Source of the DNA: Candidatus Omnitrophota bacterium
Lineage (GTDB): Bacteria > Omnitrophota > Gorgyraeia > Zapsychrales > Zapsychraceae
DNA length: 64,000 nucleotides
Assembly: GCA_020632495.1 (NCBI GenBank)
Contig: JACKFL010000006.1
Span: 1,568,241 to 1,632,240, forward strand
Reading direction: 5' to 3'
The notes beneath the pieces are model-generated. The model did not search any database. It saw nothing but the letters and a program-made list of their open reading frames with translations, and was not told the DNA's origin. Position 1 is the stretch's first letter; each line of letters begins with the position of its first letter. A program made the translations under genes and the position numbers. Positions 43,495 through 52,324 of the stretch are shown here, piece after piece.

Positions 43495-44703
43495 CTATTG
43501 ATTCAAAACGTCAATATCGAAGACGGGCAGGAGCATGGCAAACACAATAAAGCCGATGATCAAGCCGACGGATAGGATCATGACCGGCTCCAACAAAGTG
43601 GTCATGACTTTGATTTGTTCGTCTGTCTCTTGCTCATAGGTGTCGGCGATTTCCTCGAGGACATCGTCGACGTTTCCGGATTCTTCCCCCACCGAAATCA
43701 GGTGGCCCATCATGGCGGGAATATCCTTGGACTGCTTCACCCCCTCGCCGAACGTTCCGCCGGAGGTCAGGCTTTGCATGCATACGGCCAGGTCCTTCTT
43801 GATAACATCATTGGAAAGGATCGGTATCGCGGTTTCCAGGGAGCGCAGGAACGGAACACCTCCGCGGTGCATGAGCACCAGCGTCCGGGCAAAGCGGGCC
43901 AACTCCGCCCGCAGTACGATACTGCCGAACAGCGGCAGCCGCAGCATAACGGCGCTGAGCAGTCGTTTTCCGGCGACGGATTGACTCCATCGCCGCAGAC
44001 CGTAACCCACGGCCAGAATAACAGCGGCGAGGATGTACCAGTACTCACCGAGAAAATCACTGGTCCGCAGCAGGGCCGCGGTCGGCCACGGCAGCCGCGA
44101 GCCGATATTGTCAAAAAGACCACGCATCTTTGGCAAAATAAAAGTCAGGACGAAATAGACCGTGACTATCCCCAGGCCCAGCATAAACAGCGGATACGTC
44201 ATGGCAGTTTTCACTTTCCAGCGGATGTCGGATTGGCGTTTCAGATAACGCGCCACGTTAATCAGCATTTGCTGCAAGTTACCCCCCTCCTCGCCGGCCG
44301 TGACCATGGTGACATACAGCGGCGAGAAGACCCTGGGATATTTCTGCAACGACTCGGAAAAAGACGCCCCGTTCTTCACATCCTGCAAAATCTCTCCGAT
44401 CACCTGCCGGAAATAAAGATGCTGTGTCTGCTCCTCGAGGATGCGCAGGGCCTTGATGATGGATACACCCGACTTCAGTAGGTGCGCCAGTTGCCGGCTG
44501 AAGGTCGCGACATCCTGGGGGGATACCCGCCGGGGACGCGACCGGCGCACACTCTTGGCCTCCGCGGGTTGCGGCACGACCGAAACCGGCAGAAAACCCA
44601 GCTGGTTGATCAAATCAACGGCCTGTTCCTGCGATTGCGCATTGATTCGCCCCTTGACAGTCTGGGCCCCGTCTTTCTTGGCGACGTATTGATAGGTCTT
44701 CAT
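43495..44703 (-). CDS. gspF: GspF inner-membrane platform protein
   Basis: 402 residues from the ATG at 44703, overlapping the gspE stop by four bases (ATGA). N-terminal domain KTYQYVAKKDGAQTVKGRI; two GspF domains (DVATFSRQLAHLLKSGVSIIKAL and LARFARTLVLMHRGGVPFLRSLE); three membrane segments. The organism thus has two GspF/PilC paralogues in this window. Confidence 0.93.
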   Translation of the reverse strand: MKTYQYVAKKDGAQTVKGRINAQSQEQAVDLINQLGFLPVSVVPQPAEAKSVRRSRPRRVSPQDVATFSRQLAHLLKSGVSIIKALRILEEQTQHLYFRQVIGEILQDVKNGASFSESLQKYPRVFSPLYVTMVTAGEEGGNLQQMLINVARYLKRQSDIRWKVKTAMTYPLFMLGLGIVTVYFVLTFILPKMRGLFDNIGSRLPWPTAALLRTSDFLGEYWYILAAVILAVGYGLRRWSQSVAGKRLLSAVMLRLPLFGSIVLRAELARFARTLVLMHRGGVPFLRSLETAIPILSNDVIKKDLAVCMQSLTSGGTFGEGVKQSKDIPAMMGHLISVGEESGNVDDVLEEIADTYEQETDEQIKVMTTLLEPVMILSVGLIIGFIVFAMLLPVFDIDVLNQ

Positions 44704-46925
44704 GAGTGAACCGGATTGGTTGCGGAGCTCAATATTTTCTGGATATATTGGCTGACGGCGCGCCGATCCTCGGTGGTCATATCGAGGAAATACACACACA
44801 CCCGGTGGCGGGCATCTTGTGAGTCGCTCCGTTCACCGGAACGGCAAACGCGGGACAGGCAGTGAATACAGCGGGTCTCCTCACCGGTGAGGGTAAGTTC
44901 AATCTCCAGTACGGCACCGATCTTAATCTCTTCGTCGCAATAAAAACACATGCCGCCGGCGCTCAAATCATGCGTCATGGCTTGCCGCTCCTCACCGTAC
45001 TCAACGACCGGATCGGTTGTCACACCCGGTCGCCGCACCCGCCGGTACGTAAAAGGCGCCGGGGTATTGATGCGGGGATAGATTCTCTGCTGATAGGCGC
45101 TTTGAGGCAGCCCGTTACCACCGGACTGAGTCTGCGCGGGGGTGGTGGCCTCAGCGGCAGAGAGCTCCCGGGCCGGGCTCACCGTGCCCGCCAGTTCTTC
45201 GATGTACTCATCTTTGACGGTAACATTGACTACCTCGTCCGGAGTGGTGATGCCGTCGAGGACGGCCTTCCATCCGTTTTGACGCAATGTCTTCAATCCG
45301 CGCCGCATGGCGATGCGTTTAATATGATCGCTGCGGGGTTTATCCAGAACTGCCGCCCGGATGACGTCATCCAGCATCAAGATTTCGTAGACCGCAATGC
45401 GGCCGTAATACCCGGTCTGATTGCAATGATCACATCCGGCCCCGCGGTAAATGGTGATCTCATCCCGTTCGCTCAAGCCCAATGATCGGGCAATCTCGGA
45501 TTTGACACCCGGCATACAATCCTCATCGACCGTCTTGCACTCCGGACAAATGACCCGGACCAGACGCTGGGCGACGAACGCCTCCACGCTGGAGGCCACC
45601 AGGTAGGACTCGATACCCATATCGATCAGTCGCGTAATTCCGCTGGAGGCATCATTGGTGTGCAGTGTGGAGAAAACCAAGTGACCGGTTAGGGCCGTCT
45701 TGATAGCGATCTCGGCCGTTTCCGGATCCCGGACCTCACCCACCATTATGATATCCGGATCATGCCTCAGGATGCTGCGCAGACCGGTCGCAAAATGAAA
45801 TTCTACTTTCGGATTCACCTGGACCTGTGTGATGCCGTCCATCTCGTACTCGACAGGGTCTTCAATGGTAATGATTTTCCTCGTCGAGGAATTGATTTCG
45901 TTGAGACAAGCGTATAGTGTTGTTGTTTTACCGCTTCCCGTGGGGCCGGTAATGAAGACGATACCGTGAGGTTTCTTGATGATATCCCGGAATTTGCTGA
46001 CACTGTCCGGATTGAACCCCAGATTCTCCAGGCTCATCAGCCGCACTTTGGTGGGCAAAATGCGCACCACGATGCTTTCGCCGCGCGGGGTAGGCATGGT
46101 GGAAATTCTCAGGTCCAGTTGTTGTTCATTGGTCTTCACCACGGCGCTCCCGTCCTGAGGCAGCCGTTTTTCCGTGATGCTCAAATTGGCCAAAATCTTG
46201 ATCCGGGACAATATTTGCGGCAGAAATACCTTAACCCGCTCCGGCAGATTGGCATCCACCAGGACGCCGTCGATGCGGTAGCGAAAACGCACCTTGTCAC
46301 GATAAGGTTCGATATGGATATCGGTCGCCCTTTTCTGGTATGCCTCGAGAATGATGCGGTTGACAAGATGAGAAACAGTCGGATCTTCACTTGTCTGTTC
46401 CAGGTCCTCGATCCATTGTCCGTTATCAATCGCCCGGGCCTGACGCTCCGGCTCATTGGTTAGGATCCGGTCGATCGTGTCCGACGCCAGCCCATAGTGT
46501 CGCTTGAGGGCCTCGATCAAATGATGCTCCTCGCCCAGGACATATTCGATATCAGCCCCCAAATTAACGCGGAGCTCGTCGACCATCTTGACATCCAGCG
46601 GTGTGGACGTGGCCACGGTCAATAAATTCCGGTTAAATGATATCGGCAGTATCTTATAATACCAGGCAAACTTGGTCGGCACCTTCGCCAGGACGGCTTG
46701 GTCCACCTTCAGATCACTAAAGTTTACGAACTCCGTTCGTAAACTTTGCGAAAGGGCTATGAGGATTTGTTTCTCGGTGAGGAGGCGTTCTGCGGTTAAG
46801 TAATCTTTGAGCGACTGCCCCTGCTGCCGGGCGGTCTGTAAATGATGATCCAGATCTTTTCGCGTAAGAAGGTTGTTTTCGAGAAGCGCTCCTTGGAGAA
46901 TTTTATCAACATTCTTCACGGTCAC
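44700..46925 (-). CDS. gspE: GspE secretion ATPase with C-terminal PilZ domain
   Basis: 741 residues. N-terminal MshEN/T2SSE domain (LTRKDLDHHLQTARQQGQSLKDYLTAERLLTEKQ), ATPase core with Walker A GPTGSGKTTTLY, Walker B IMVGEVRDPETAEIA, His box HLVFSTLHTNDASS, and zinc-type cysteines CPEC...CDHC. A ~50-residue linker then leads to a PilZ domain: RIYPR (RxxxR) and DLSAGGM (D/NxSxxG), the two c-di-GMP-binding motifs. The start codon is GTG at 46925, overlapping the beta-subunit stop (GTGA), so its translation is coupled to the ATPase genes. Confidence 0.92.
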   Translation of the reverse strand: MTVKNVDKILQGALLENNLLTRKDLDHHLQTARQQGQSLKDYLTAERLLTEKQILIALSQSLRTEFVNFSDLKVDQAVLAKVPTKFAWYYKILPISFNRNLLTVATSTPLDVKMVDELRVNLGADIEYVLGEEHHLIEALKRHYGLASDTIDRILTNEPERQARAIDNGQWIEDLEQTSEDPTVSHLVNRIILEAYQKRATDIHIEPYRDKVRFRYRIDGVLVDANLPERVKVFLPQILSRIKILANLSITEKRLPQDGSAVVKTNEQQLDLRISTMPTPRGESIVVRILPTKVRLMSLENLGFNPDSVSKFRDIIKKPHGIVFITGPTGSGKTTTLYACLNEINSSTRKIITIEDPVEYEMDGITQVQVNPKVEFHFATGLRSILRHDPDIIMVGEVRDPETAEIAIKTALTGHLVFSTLHTNDASSGITRLIDMGIESYLVASSVEAFVAQRLVRVICPECKTVDEDCMPGVKSEIARSLGLSERDEITIYRGAGCDHCNQTGYYGRIAVYEILMLDDVIRAAVLDKPRSDHIKRIAMRRGLKTLRQNGWKAVLDGITTPDEVVNVTVKDEYIEELAGTVSPARELSAAEATTPAQTQSGGNGLPQSAYQQRIYPRINTPAPFTYRRVRRPGVTTDPVVEYGEERQAMTHDLSAGGMCFYCDEEIKIGAVLEIELTLTGEETRCIHCLSRVCRSGERSDSQDARHRVCVYFLDMTTEDRRAVSQYIQKILSSATNPVHS

Positions 46926-48334
46926 ATCCTGGGCACTTTACCGATCATGTAGAAGTCTTCCGTCTTCAAATGATCGAAGTCCCCGTTCATAATTTTGGCA
47001 CATCCTTCCACGTTTTCCTGAATGGTTACATATTCGCCCTTCTTGCCGGTGAATACCTCACTGACGTGAAACGGCTGTGTCATGAAGTTTAGAATTTTTT
47101 CCGCGCGCAGGTAAATGTTTTGGTCATCCTTATTTAATTCTTCTACACCGATCACCTGGACCACACGCTTCAAGGCGTTATGCTTGTTGATATGCATCAA
47201 TACATCCTGCGCCACCTGATAATGTCGCTGACCGACAACCACCGGATCAAGATTGCTGGACGCGCTTTGCAAAGGATCGATGGCGGGATAAAATCCCCGC
47301 TGAACCAAATCCCGGGACAACACGAGCATCCCGTCGAGGTAACTGAAAATAGCAACAACGGCCGGATCGGTCATATCATCGGCAGGAACGTAGACGGCCT
47401 GCATAGCGGTGATCGAACCGCCGCCCTCTATCGATCGGATCCGCTCCTGCACCGCGCTGACCTCGGACGCCAGCGTCGGCTGATAACCGGTTTCCGCGGG
47501 AACTCGTCCGAGCAAGGTTGATACCTCCTGCCCGCCCTGAATGTAGCGGTAAATATTGTCCATGAACAGCAGAACGTCCTTGTTCTTCGCCTGCAAGTAC
47601 TCCGCCAAACACAGCCCCGCGTTAACAACCTCCGCGCGCGCGCCCGGCGGCTGGTCCATCTGACCAAAAGCCAGCATAACATTGGCCAATAGATTTGCTT
47701 CCTCTAACTCATAGTATAATTCGTTCCCTTCGCGGATACGTTCTCCGATACCCGAGAAGACACAGGCCCCGCCGTGAGCCTTAACGATGTTGTTGATCAG
47801 CTCCATGATAATGACGGTCTTCCCGCAGCCCGCCCCGCCGAGAATACCGGTTTTCGACCCCTTTACCAGCGGGTAGAGCAGATCGAAATATTTGATCCCG
47901 GTCTCCAGAACCTCGGGCCGTTCCCCTTTCTTCTTCCGCAGGTCAAAACCCTCCGGCTTCATCAAATAACGCGTGGGGACGCGGTTCGGGCAGTCGAATT
48001 CACCGCCGTTGTCCAGGGGCCGGCCCACAGAATCCATGACCCGGCCGTAACAACCGTCGCCCATGGGTATCGTGATCGGCTGCGCTGTATTGTAGCATAC
48101 GGAGTTCAACTGAATATTCAGCGTGTCCATTAACGCGACCGTCCGCACCGTATTGCTGGATAAATGTTCTTTGGTCTGCAAAAGCACCATGTGGCCGTCG
48201 ATGGTATTCACCTCAATGACGTCATAAAGGGCGGGCATATCCTCGATTTTCTTAAAATAGACATCGACAACCGGGCCCTGGACGCTGATGATCTTTCCCA
48301 GTCCTTTCTTACGTACGGTATTCGTTGTCGTCAT
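46922..48334 (-). CDS. atpD: F1-type ATPase beta subunit (atypical cluster)
   Basis: 470 residues, normal size. Catalytic features are intact: Walker A GGAGCGKT (166-173), GIGERIREGNE with the catalytic Glu, Walker B DVLLFMDNIYRY, PADDMTDPAVVAIFSYLDG, and a DELSEED-like VEELNKDDQ followed by QPFHVSEVFTGKKGEYV. It should hydrolyse or make ATP as part of a rotary head. Divergent from textbook subunits at many otherwise fixed positions (Cys in the P-loop, Ile in place of Thr in GERTREG). GGAG lies upstream. Last ATPase gene in the run, overlapping gspE. Confidence 0.93.
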   Translation of the reverse strand: MTTTNTVRKKGLGKIISVQGPVVDVYFKKIEDMPALYDVIEVNTIDGHMVLLQTKEHLSSNTVRTVALMDTLNIQLNSVCYNTAQPITIPMGDGCYGRVMDSVGRPLDNGGEFDCPNRVPTRYLMKPEGFDLRKKKGERPEVLETGIKYFDLLYPLVKGSKTGILGGAGCGKTVIIMELINNIVKAHGGACVFSGIGERIREGNELYYELEEANLLANVMLAFGQMDQPPGARAEVVNAGLCLAEYLQAKNKDVLLFMDNIYRYIQGGQEVSTLLGRVPAETGYQPTLASEVSAVQERIRSIEGGGSITAMQAVYVPADDMTDPAVVAIFSYLDGMLVLSRDLVQRGFYPAIDPLQSASSNLDPVVVGQRHYQVAQDVLMHINKHNALKRVVQVIGVEELNKDDQNIYLRAEKILNFMTQPFHVSEVFTGKKGEYVTIQENVEGCAKIMNGDFDHLKTEDFYMIGKVPRM

Positions 48335-48353
48335 AGGTCCGCTCCCCTGATAT

Positions 48354-49208
48354 TTATTTGTCCATGGTGATCATGCGCGCTGTGAATGTCTCCCGCAAAC
48401 TCTTGTCAATGTCACCCTTGCGGGCTTTACGGTAGCGCAATTGCACCTTTTTGACTCCCTTTCGCATATCCTCAACTCGGTCCTGCAGAAATGATGATTG
48501 GGCCGCCGCCGAAGCGATGGTGGTGTCGACCAGAAACTCATAAATACGGCTGGTGATCCAGAGCTTGGCCAAAAATTCGATCATGGCCTCCGGCGAGGAC
48601 TCCTGAATGACGTTTGAAAACTCATCGACGAACTGTGATTGTTGCCCCACGATTTCTTCGCACGGCAACAGACGTTTGGTCCGGTATTTTTGAACGTCGA
48701 AACTCTTTGGCCACGCGTGACAGATAACCACCTTCCCCAATTCTCCGCGCATCACCTTGTCCGTGACATAATCCTTAATCATCACCGCCGTTTCATACTG
48801 ACCGACCTTTTCCATTTCCGGAAAGACCTTCATATTTGGGGCGACCCGGGAAAACTTGTCATGGCACTTCTCACCGACACCGATAAACTCAACGTCCGCG
48901 TATTTGTCCTTTTCCATCATGGCCATCCGGACGATCGAATTATTAAATTGCGCCAAAAAGCTGCCTTCAATTGTCACCACAATAATACCGACCCGAGGAT
49001 TATCGTTTCTGATCAGCGGATGGCGGACATCGGCAAAACTTAACAGCCGGAAAAATTCCACAAAGGACTCCCCAAAACGCTTGAAAGAATTGCGCTGCCC
49101 CATGAGCGTAAAATATTTATTGTCGGCGATATCCTTCAACGTCTGGACGAGATTCACCAGCTCTATCGAATCCCATAGCTCATTCCGGACTTTTATCGCC
49201 TTGCCCAT
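48354..49208 (-). CDS. atpG: F1-type ATPase gamma subunit
   Basis: 284 residues, the normal length. N-terminal and C-terminal helical segments form the rotor shaft: the C-terminal VEDMRKGVKKVQLRYRKARKGDIDKSLRETFTAR matches the conserved gamma end (N..N..YNKARQ..IT.E..EI). The central Rossmann-like domain is recognisable (RVGIIVVTIEGSFLAQFNN) but divergent. It begins one base after the b-delta fusion stop. Confidence 0.85.
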   Translation of the reverse strand: MGKAIKVRNELWDSIELVNLVQTLKDIADNKYFTLMGQRNSFKRFGESFVEFFRLLSFADVRHPLIRNDNPRVGIIVVTIEGSFLAQFNNSIVRMAMMEKDKYADVEFIGVGEKCHDKFSRVAPNMKVFPEMEKVGQYETAVMIKDYVTDKVMRGELGKVVICHAWPKSFDVQKYRTKRLLPCEEIVGQQSQFVDEFSNVIQESSPEAMIEFLAKLWITSRIYEFLVDTTIASAAAQSSFLQDRVEDMRKGVKKVQLRYRKARKGDIDKSLRETFTARMITMDK

Positions 49209-49209
49209 A

Positions 49210-49962
49210 TCAGACCTTTTGCGCTTCCATTTGTGTTTGCATCGAGACGCCCGTTTCTCTAAGCAGGTTCCGCAGGCTGCCGTCCAGGGCCAAACTTCCG
49301 AATTTAAGAATCACTCCGCCGCATATTTCCGCATCCGTTACAGGCTTCAAGAGTACTTCCCGCCCCAACTTATCCTGGAGAATTTTGGCGATAGTTAACC
49401 TATAAGTTTCCGGGAGAGGGCTTACAGTAACCACATCCACCTCCGACACATCCGCATTGATATGGCTGGTGTCGGTGACTTTGAGATTTTCGATAAACTC
49501 TTCGATCAGGACTTGGTTAAACGCCCCCTTAGACTTCTCCGTCAGCACTTTGTTGAGGATGTCCATACTTAAACCAACGGCCCGGATGTCCAGCTCCTTT
49601 TCCAACTCCCGGCGCATCTTTTCCGTCGACTCCCGCGCCTTATTCAAGATCTCTTCGCTTTCCTGGCGGGACTGGGCAATGATTTCCTCACGTTTTTCCT
49701 TGGAGGACTGTTCAGCGTCGTTGTGCATACGCTGGGACAACTCGCGCGCCTCCTTACGTTTTTGCTCTAACTCTTCATCGATCTTCTTCAGCTTTTTTCC
49801 GAGTTCAATCTGCAGCTCCTGTTTGCGTTCGACTTCTTCATCCAGACGACGCACGGAAGATTCGGTAGATGAGAACAAAAACCAGCGCAGTACAAAGGCC
49901 AAGATACCGCATATCAGGATCATCAGCCCGGCAAAACTAAAGATTAACGATGTCATATTCAT
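49210..49962 (-). CDS. F-type ATPase b-delta fusion subunit (peripheral stalk)
   Basis: 250 residues: N-terminal membrane helix (residues 5-27), a long charged helix (about 35-140, VERKQELQIELGKKLKKIDEELEQ and onwards) as in subunit b, and a C-terminal domain whose DAEICGGVILKFGSLALDGSLRNLL matches the conserved end of subunit delta (GG..I..GD...DGS....L). The delta N-terminal helical bundle is absent or much reduced. The fused stalk joins stator and head. AAGGAG upstream; no separate atpH gene is needed. Confidence 0.85.
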   Translation of the reverse strand: MNMTSLIFSFAGLMILICGILAFVLRWFLFSSTESSVRRLDEEVERKQELQIELGKKLKKIDEELEQKRKEARELSQRMHNDAEQSSKEKREEIIAQSRQESEEILNKARESTEKMRRELEKELDIRAVGLSMDILNKVLTEKSKGAFNQVLIEEFIENLKVTDTSHINADVSEVDVVTVSPLPETYRLTIAKILQDKLGREVLLKPVTDAEICGGVILKFGSLALDGSLRNLLRETGVSMQTQMEAQKV

Positions 49963-49979
49963 GGAATCTTCACTCCTTT

Positions 49980-50222
49980 TTATTGACCCGAAAAGACGTT
50001 ATAAAACCCCACCAAAAGGGCAAAAGTCACGACATCCACCATAAGCAACGGCATCATCATTTTTGACTGTATGAGCGGTATGCGGGTCGGATACCTGCCC
50101 ATTTCTTTGATGGCTTTGCGTCCCATCAGGGCGATAATTATGCAGGGCACCAAGACTATAACGGCAAAGACGCCGATAAAGATCAGACTGTACAACCAAT
50201 CGGTTTTTGTAAACGGAAGCAT
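49980..50222 (-). CDS. Second c-type rotor subunit (c')
   Basis: 80 residues, two membrane helices (12-33 and 56-76) joined by a polar loop GRKAIKEMGRYPTR. The second helix carries Asp63 (LLMVDVVTFALL) at the place of the proton- or sodium-binding carboxylate. AGGAA precedes the ATG. It is clearly a relative of, but not a copy of, the neighbouring c subunit. Either it mixes into the same ring or it replaces part of the missing a subunit. Confidence 0.8.
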   Translation of the reverse strand: MLPFTKTDWLYSLIFIGVFAVIVLVPCIIIALMGRKAIKEMGRYPTRIPLIQSKMMMPLLMVDVVTFALLVGFYNVFSGQ

Positions 50223-50230
50223 GCAGGTTC

Positions 50231-50449
50231 CTATTTAGCGAACAATTGAAAAACAATCAGCATGGCGATGATGGATATGGCTTCCACCGAGATCAGCATG
50301 GCGACCATCGCCCAGAAAATCTTTCCGGCCGCGGCCGGATTACGTCCCAACGCCTTGATGACGGCATGCCCCAAGACCGCAATAACCACGGATGGCCCCA
50401 TGACGGCGATGAACATGACAATAAGAATGATAAAGGCTTCTGCTACCAT
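50231..50449 (-). CDS. atpE: c-type rotor subunit of the F-type ATPase
   Basis: 72 residues from the ATG at 50449, two bases after the epsilon stop (the longer frame to 50494 is inside epsilon). Two helices joined by the loop GHAVIKALGRNPAAAGKI, with the conserved R-x-P of c subunits, and ion-binding Glu56 in LISVEAISI. Length and pattern match typical c subunits. Confidence 0.87.
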   Translation of the reverse strand: MVAEAFIILIVMFIAVMGPSVVIAVLGHAVIKALGRNPAAAGKIFWAMVAMLISVEAISIIAMLIVFQLFAK

Positions 50450-50451
50450 AT

Positions 50452-50721
50452 TTAGTTTTGCGACACCAACGGTTCCTCGACCATAATGGTACATTCGTTG
50501 GCGTAAAAGCGGATCACTCCTCCGCGGATATAGATTTTTTCGTTCCAGTTAATCACGATATCCCCTTTGCGCAACACCCCCATAAGCGGGTAGTGGTACG
50601 GCAATATTTCATACTCGCCCCGGTCGCCCCGCAAAAAAAGACTGTGAATTTCACCTTCATAAAGAAGACGTCGCGGTGTAATAACTATGCATTTGAAGTT
50701 GCCGGTTTTCATTTTGGCCAT
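50452..50721 (-). CDS. atpC: F1-type ATPase epsilon subunit, short form
   Basis: 89 residues, only the N-terminal beta-sandwich: ITPRRLLYEGEIHSLFLRGDRGEYEILPYHYPLMGVL, matching the epsilon opening (P....F......V..P...G..GI...H.P.......G). The C-terminal helical hairpin that regulates most F-ATPases is missing, so inhibition by epsilon is unlikely. Between alpha and c. Confidence 0.85.
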   Translation of the reverse strand: MAKMKTGNFKCIVITPRRLLYEGEIHSLFLRGDRGEYEILPYHYPLMGVLRKGDIVINWNEKIYIRGGVIRFYANECTIMVEEPLVSQN

Positions 50722-50740
50722 AGCGCGTTACCCGGCGTAA

Positions 50741-52303
50741 CTACTTCTTAACCGTCTCTTTACGTTTTTGCGCTTCTGTAAGGACATCGCGTCCGATACC
50801 GTCGAGAACATTGTCCCCGTAGGCGTCGCCTCCTTCATCAGGCCGGCGCGCCTCGAAGCTCTTGACATAACCTTCGAGCAATGTGTTGAGTAGACCTTCG
50901 ATCTCGTCATCGAGATTCTTGCGCTCCCGCAACAGCTCCAAAGCCTCGGGAGACCGCTCCTTGGCATAGTCGTAGATATTGTCCTGAAATTCGTCAACCT
51001 CTTCCAGGGTCAGCCGTTGCAAATATTTGCGGTGGTACGCATACAAGATCATGGCCAAGGCCTCCAGTTTGACCGGGGAATCCTTGTACTGACGCAAGAG
51101 TTTGGTCAGAATTTCTCCGTTACGTAATCGTTCGACTTGCTCATCCGTCTGGCCCGTCGTGGTCAATTGGGATATCCGCTTTAATTCCCGGTATTGTAAG
51201 TACTCCAGACGCAACGGTCCGCCTAACTTCTTGATGATCGGCCATTGCACTTTGGACCCGACCCGGCTGACGGAAAGACCCAAGTCGAGTGCCGGCCGTT
51301 GGCCCTCACCGAACAACTGCGAATCCAGGTAAATCTGTCCGTCCGTCATCGAAACGAGATTACTGGGGACAAATGCCGTCAGGTCACCTTCCAGAATCTC
51401 AACGATCGGGAAGAACGTCATTGACCCGGCCCCTTTTTCCTTAGAGAGATAACAGGCGCGTTCAATCATCTTGGAATGCAGATAGAAGATATCACCCGGA
51501 TAGGAGTCGCGGCCCGGGGCCCTTCCCAACAACAGGGAAATCTCACGGTAGGCCCACGCATGCTTGGTGAAATCGTCGAATCCGATGAAAACATGCTTTC
51601 CTTGGTCCCGCCAGTACTCTCCCAGAGAACAGGCGACGTACGGCGCCAAATACATCTGACCCGCCGACGCGGACGAGGGGGCCGAAACAATCAAGGAATA
51701 ATCAAAGGCGCCGTGATCCTGAAACAACTGGACAACACGCGCGATCTGCGACCGCGCCTTTCCGATCGCGCAGTAGATACAGATGACATCCGTGTCCCTT
51801 TGATTTAGGACCACGTCCGTGATAAAAGTCGTCTTTCCGGTGGCTTTATTGCCGAGGATGAGCTGCCGCTGCCCCAAGCCGATGGGGATCATGGTATCCA
51901 GAACCTTGGTGCCGGTTTCCAGCGGCAATTTGAGCGGCTGACGATCGAGAATCATCGGAGCGACGGGAAAAATCGGATTGTACGCCGCCGCCTCTATCGG
52001 CCCCAAGCTGTCTTGCGGTTCGCACATAGCATCCACGATTCGACCGATAAATTTATCACCGACAGGGACATTAAAGGGTTCCAGCGAAGCCCGCACCTCG
52101 TCACCGGTCTTGATATGCTCATTTTCCTTGAGAACCAGGGCATAGGCCTCTTCCTGATTGAAACCGACGATCGTGGCCTGCGTGCTGACGCCGATCGTCA
52201 CCAGCTGACCGTTGACACAGCTATGCATCCCCTCGACGATCGCGATGCAACCGCGGATACTCTTAACACGTCCGATTTCATGATAACGAAGTGCTGATGA
52301 CAT
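50741..52303 (-). CDS. atpA: F1-type ATPase alpha subunit
   Basis: 520 residues, normal length. P-loop GNKATGKTT (canonical GDRQTGKT, here altered), RAPGRDSYPGDIFYLHSKMIERA, LVSMTDGQIYLDSQLF, and GLSVSRVGSKVQ with the arginine finger that completes the catalytic site of beta. N-terminal delta-binding region is short. It is the first F1 gene, 21 bases after the exported membrane protein gene. Confidence 0.92.
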   Translation of the reverse strand: MSSALRYHEIGRVKSIRGCIAIVEGMHSCVNGQLVTIGVSTQATIVGFNQEEAYALVLKENEHIKTGDEVRASLEPFNVPVGDKFIGRIVDAMCEPQDSLGPIEAAAYNPIFPVAPMILDRQPLKLPLETGTKVLDTMIPIGLGQRQLILGNKATGKTTFITDVVLNQRDTDVICIYCAIGKARSQIARVVQLFQDHGAFDYSLIVSAPSSASAGQMYLAPYVACSLGEYWRDQGKHVFIGFDDFTKHAWAYREISLLLGRAPGRDSYPGDIFYLHSKMIERACYLSKEKGAGSMTFFPIVEILEGDLTAFVPSNLVSMTDGQIYLDSQLFGEGQRPALDLGLSVSRVGSKVQWPIIKKLGGPLRLEYLQYRELKRISQLTTTGQTDEQVERLRNGEILTKLLRQYKDSPVKLEALAMILYAYHRKYLQRLTLEEVDEFQDNIYDYAKERSPEALELLRERKNLDDEIEGLLNTLLEGYVKSFEARRPDEGGDAYGDNVLDGIGRDVLTEAQKRKETVKK

Positions 52304-52324
52304 AATTCTAACGGCGGCCCGGGA

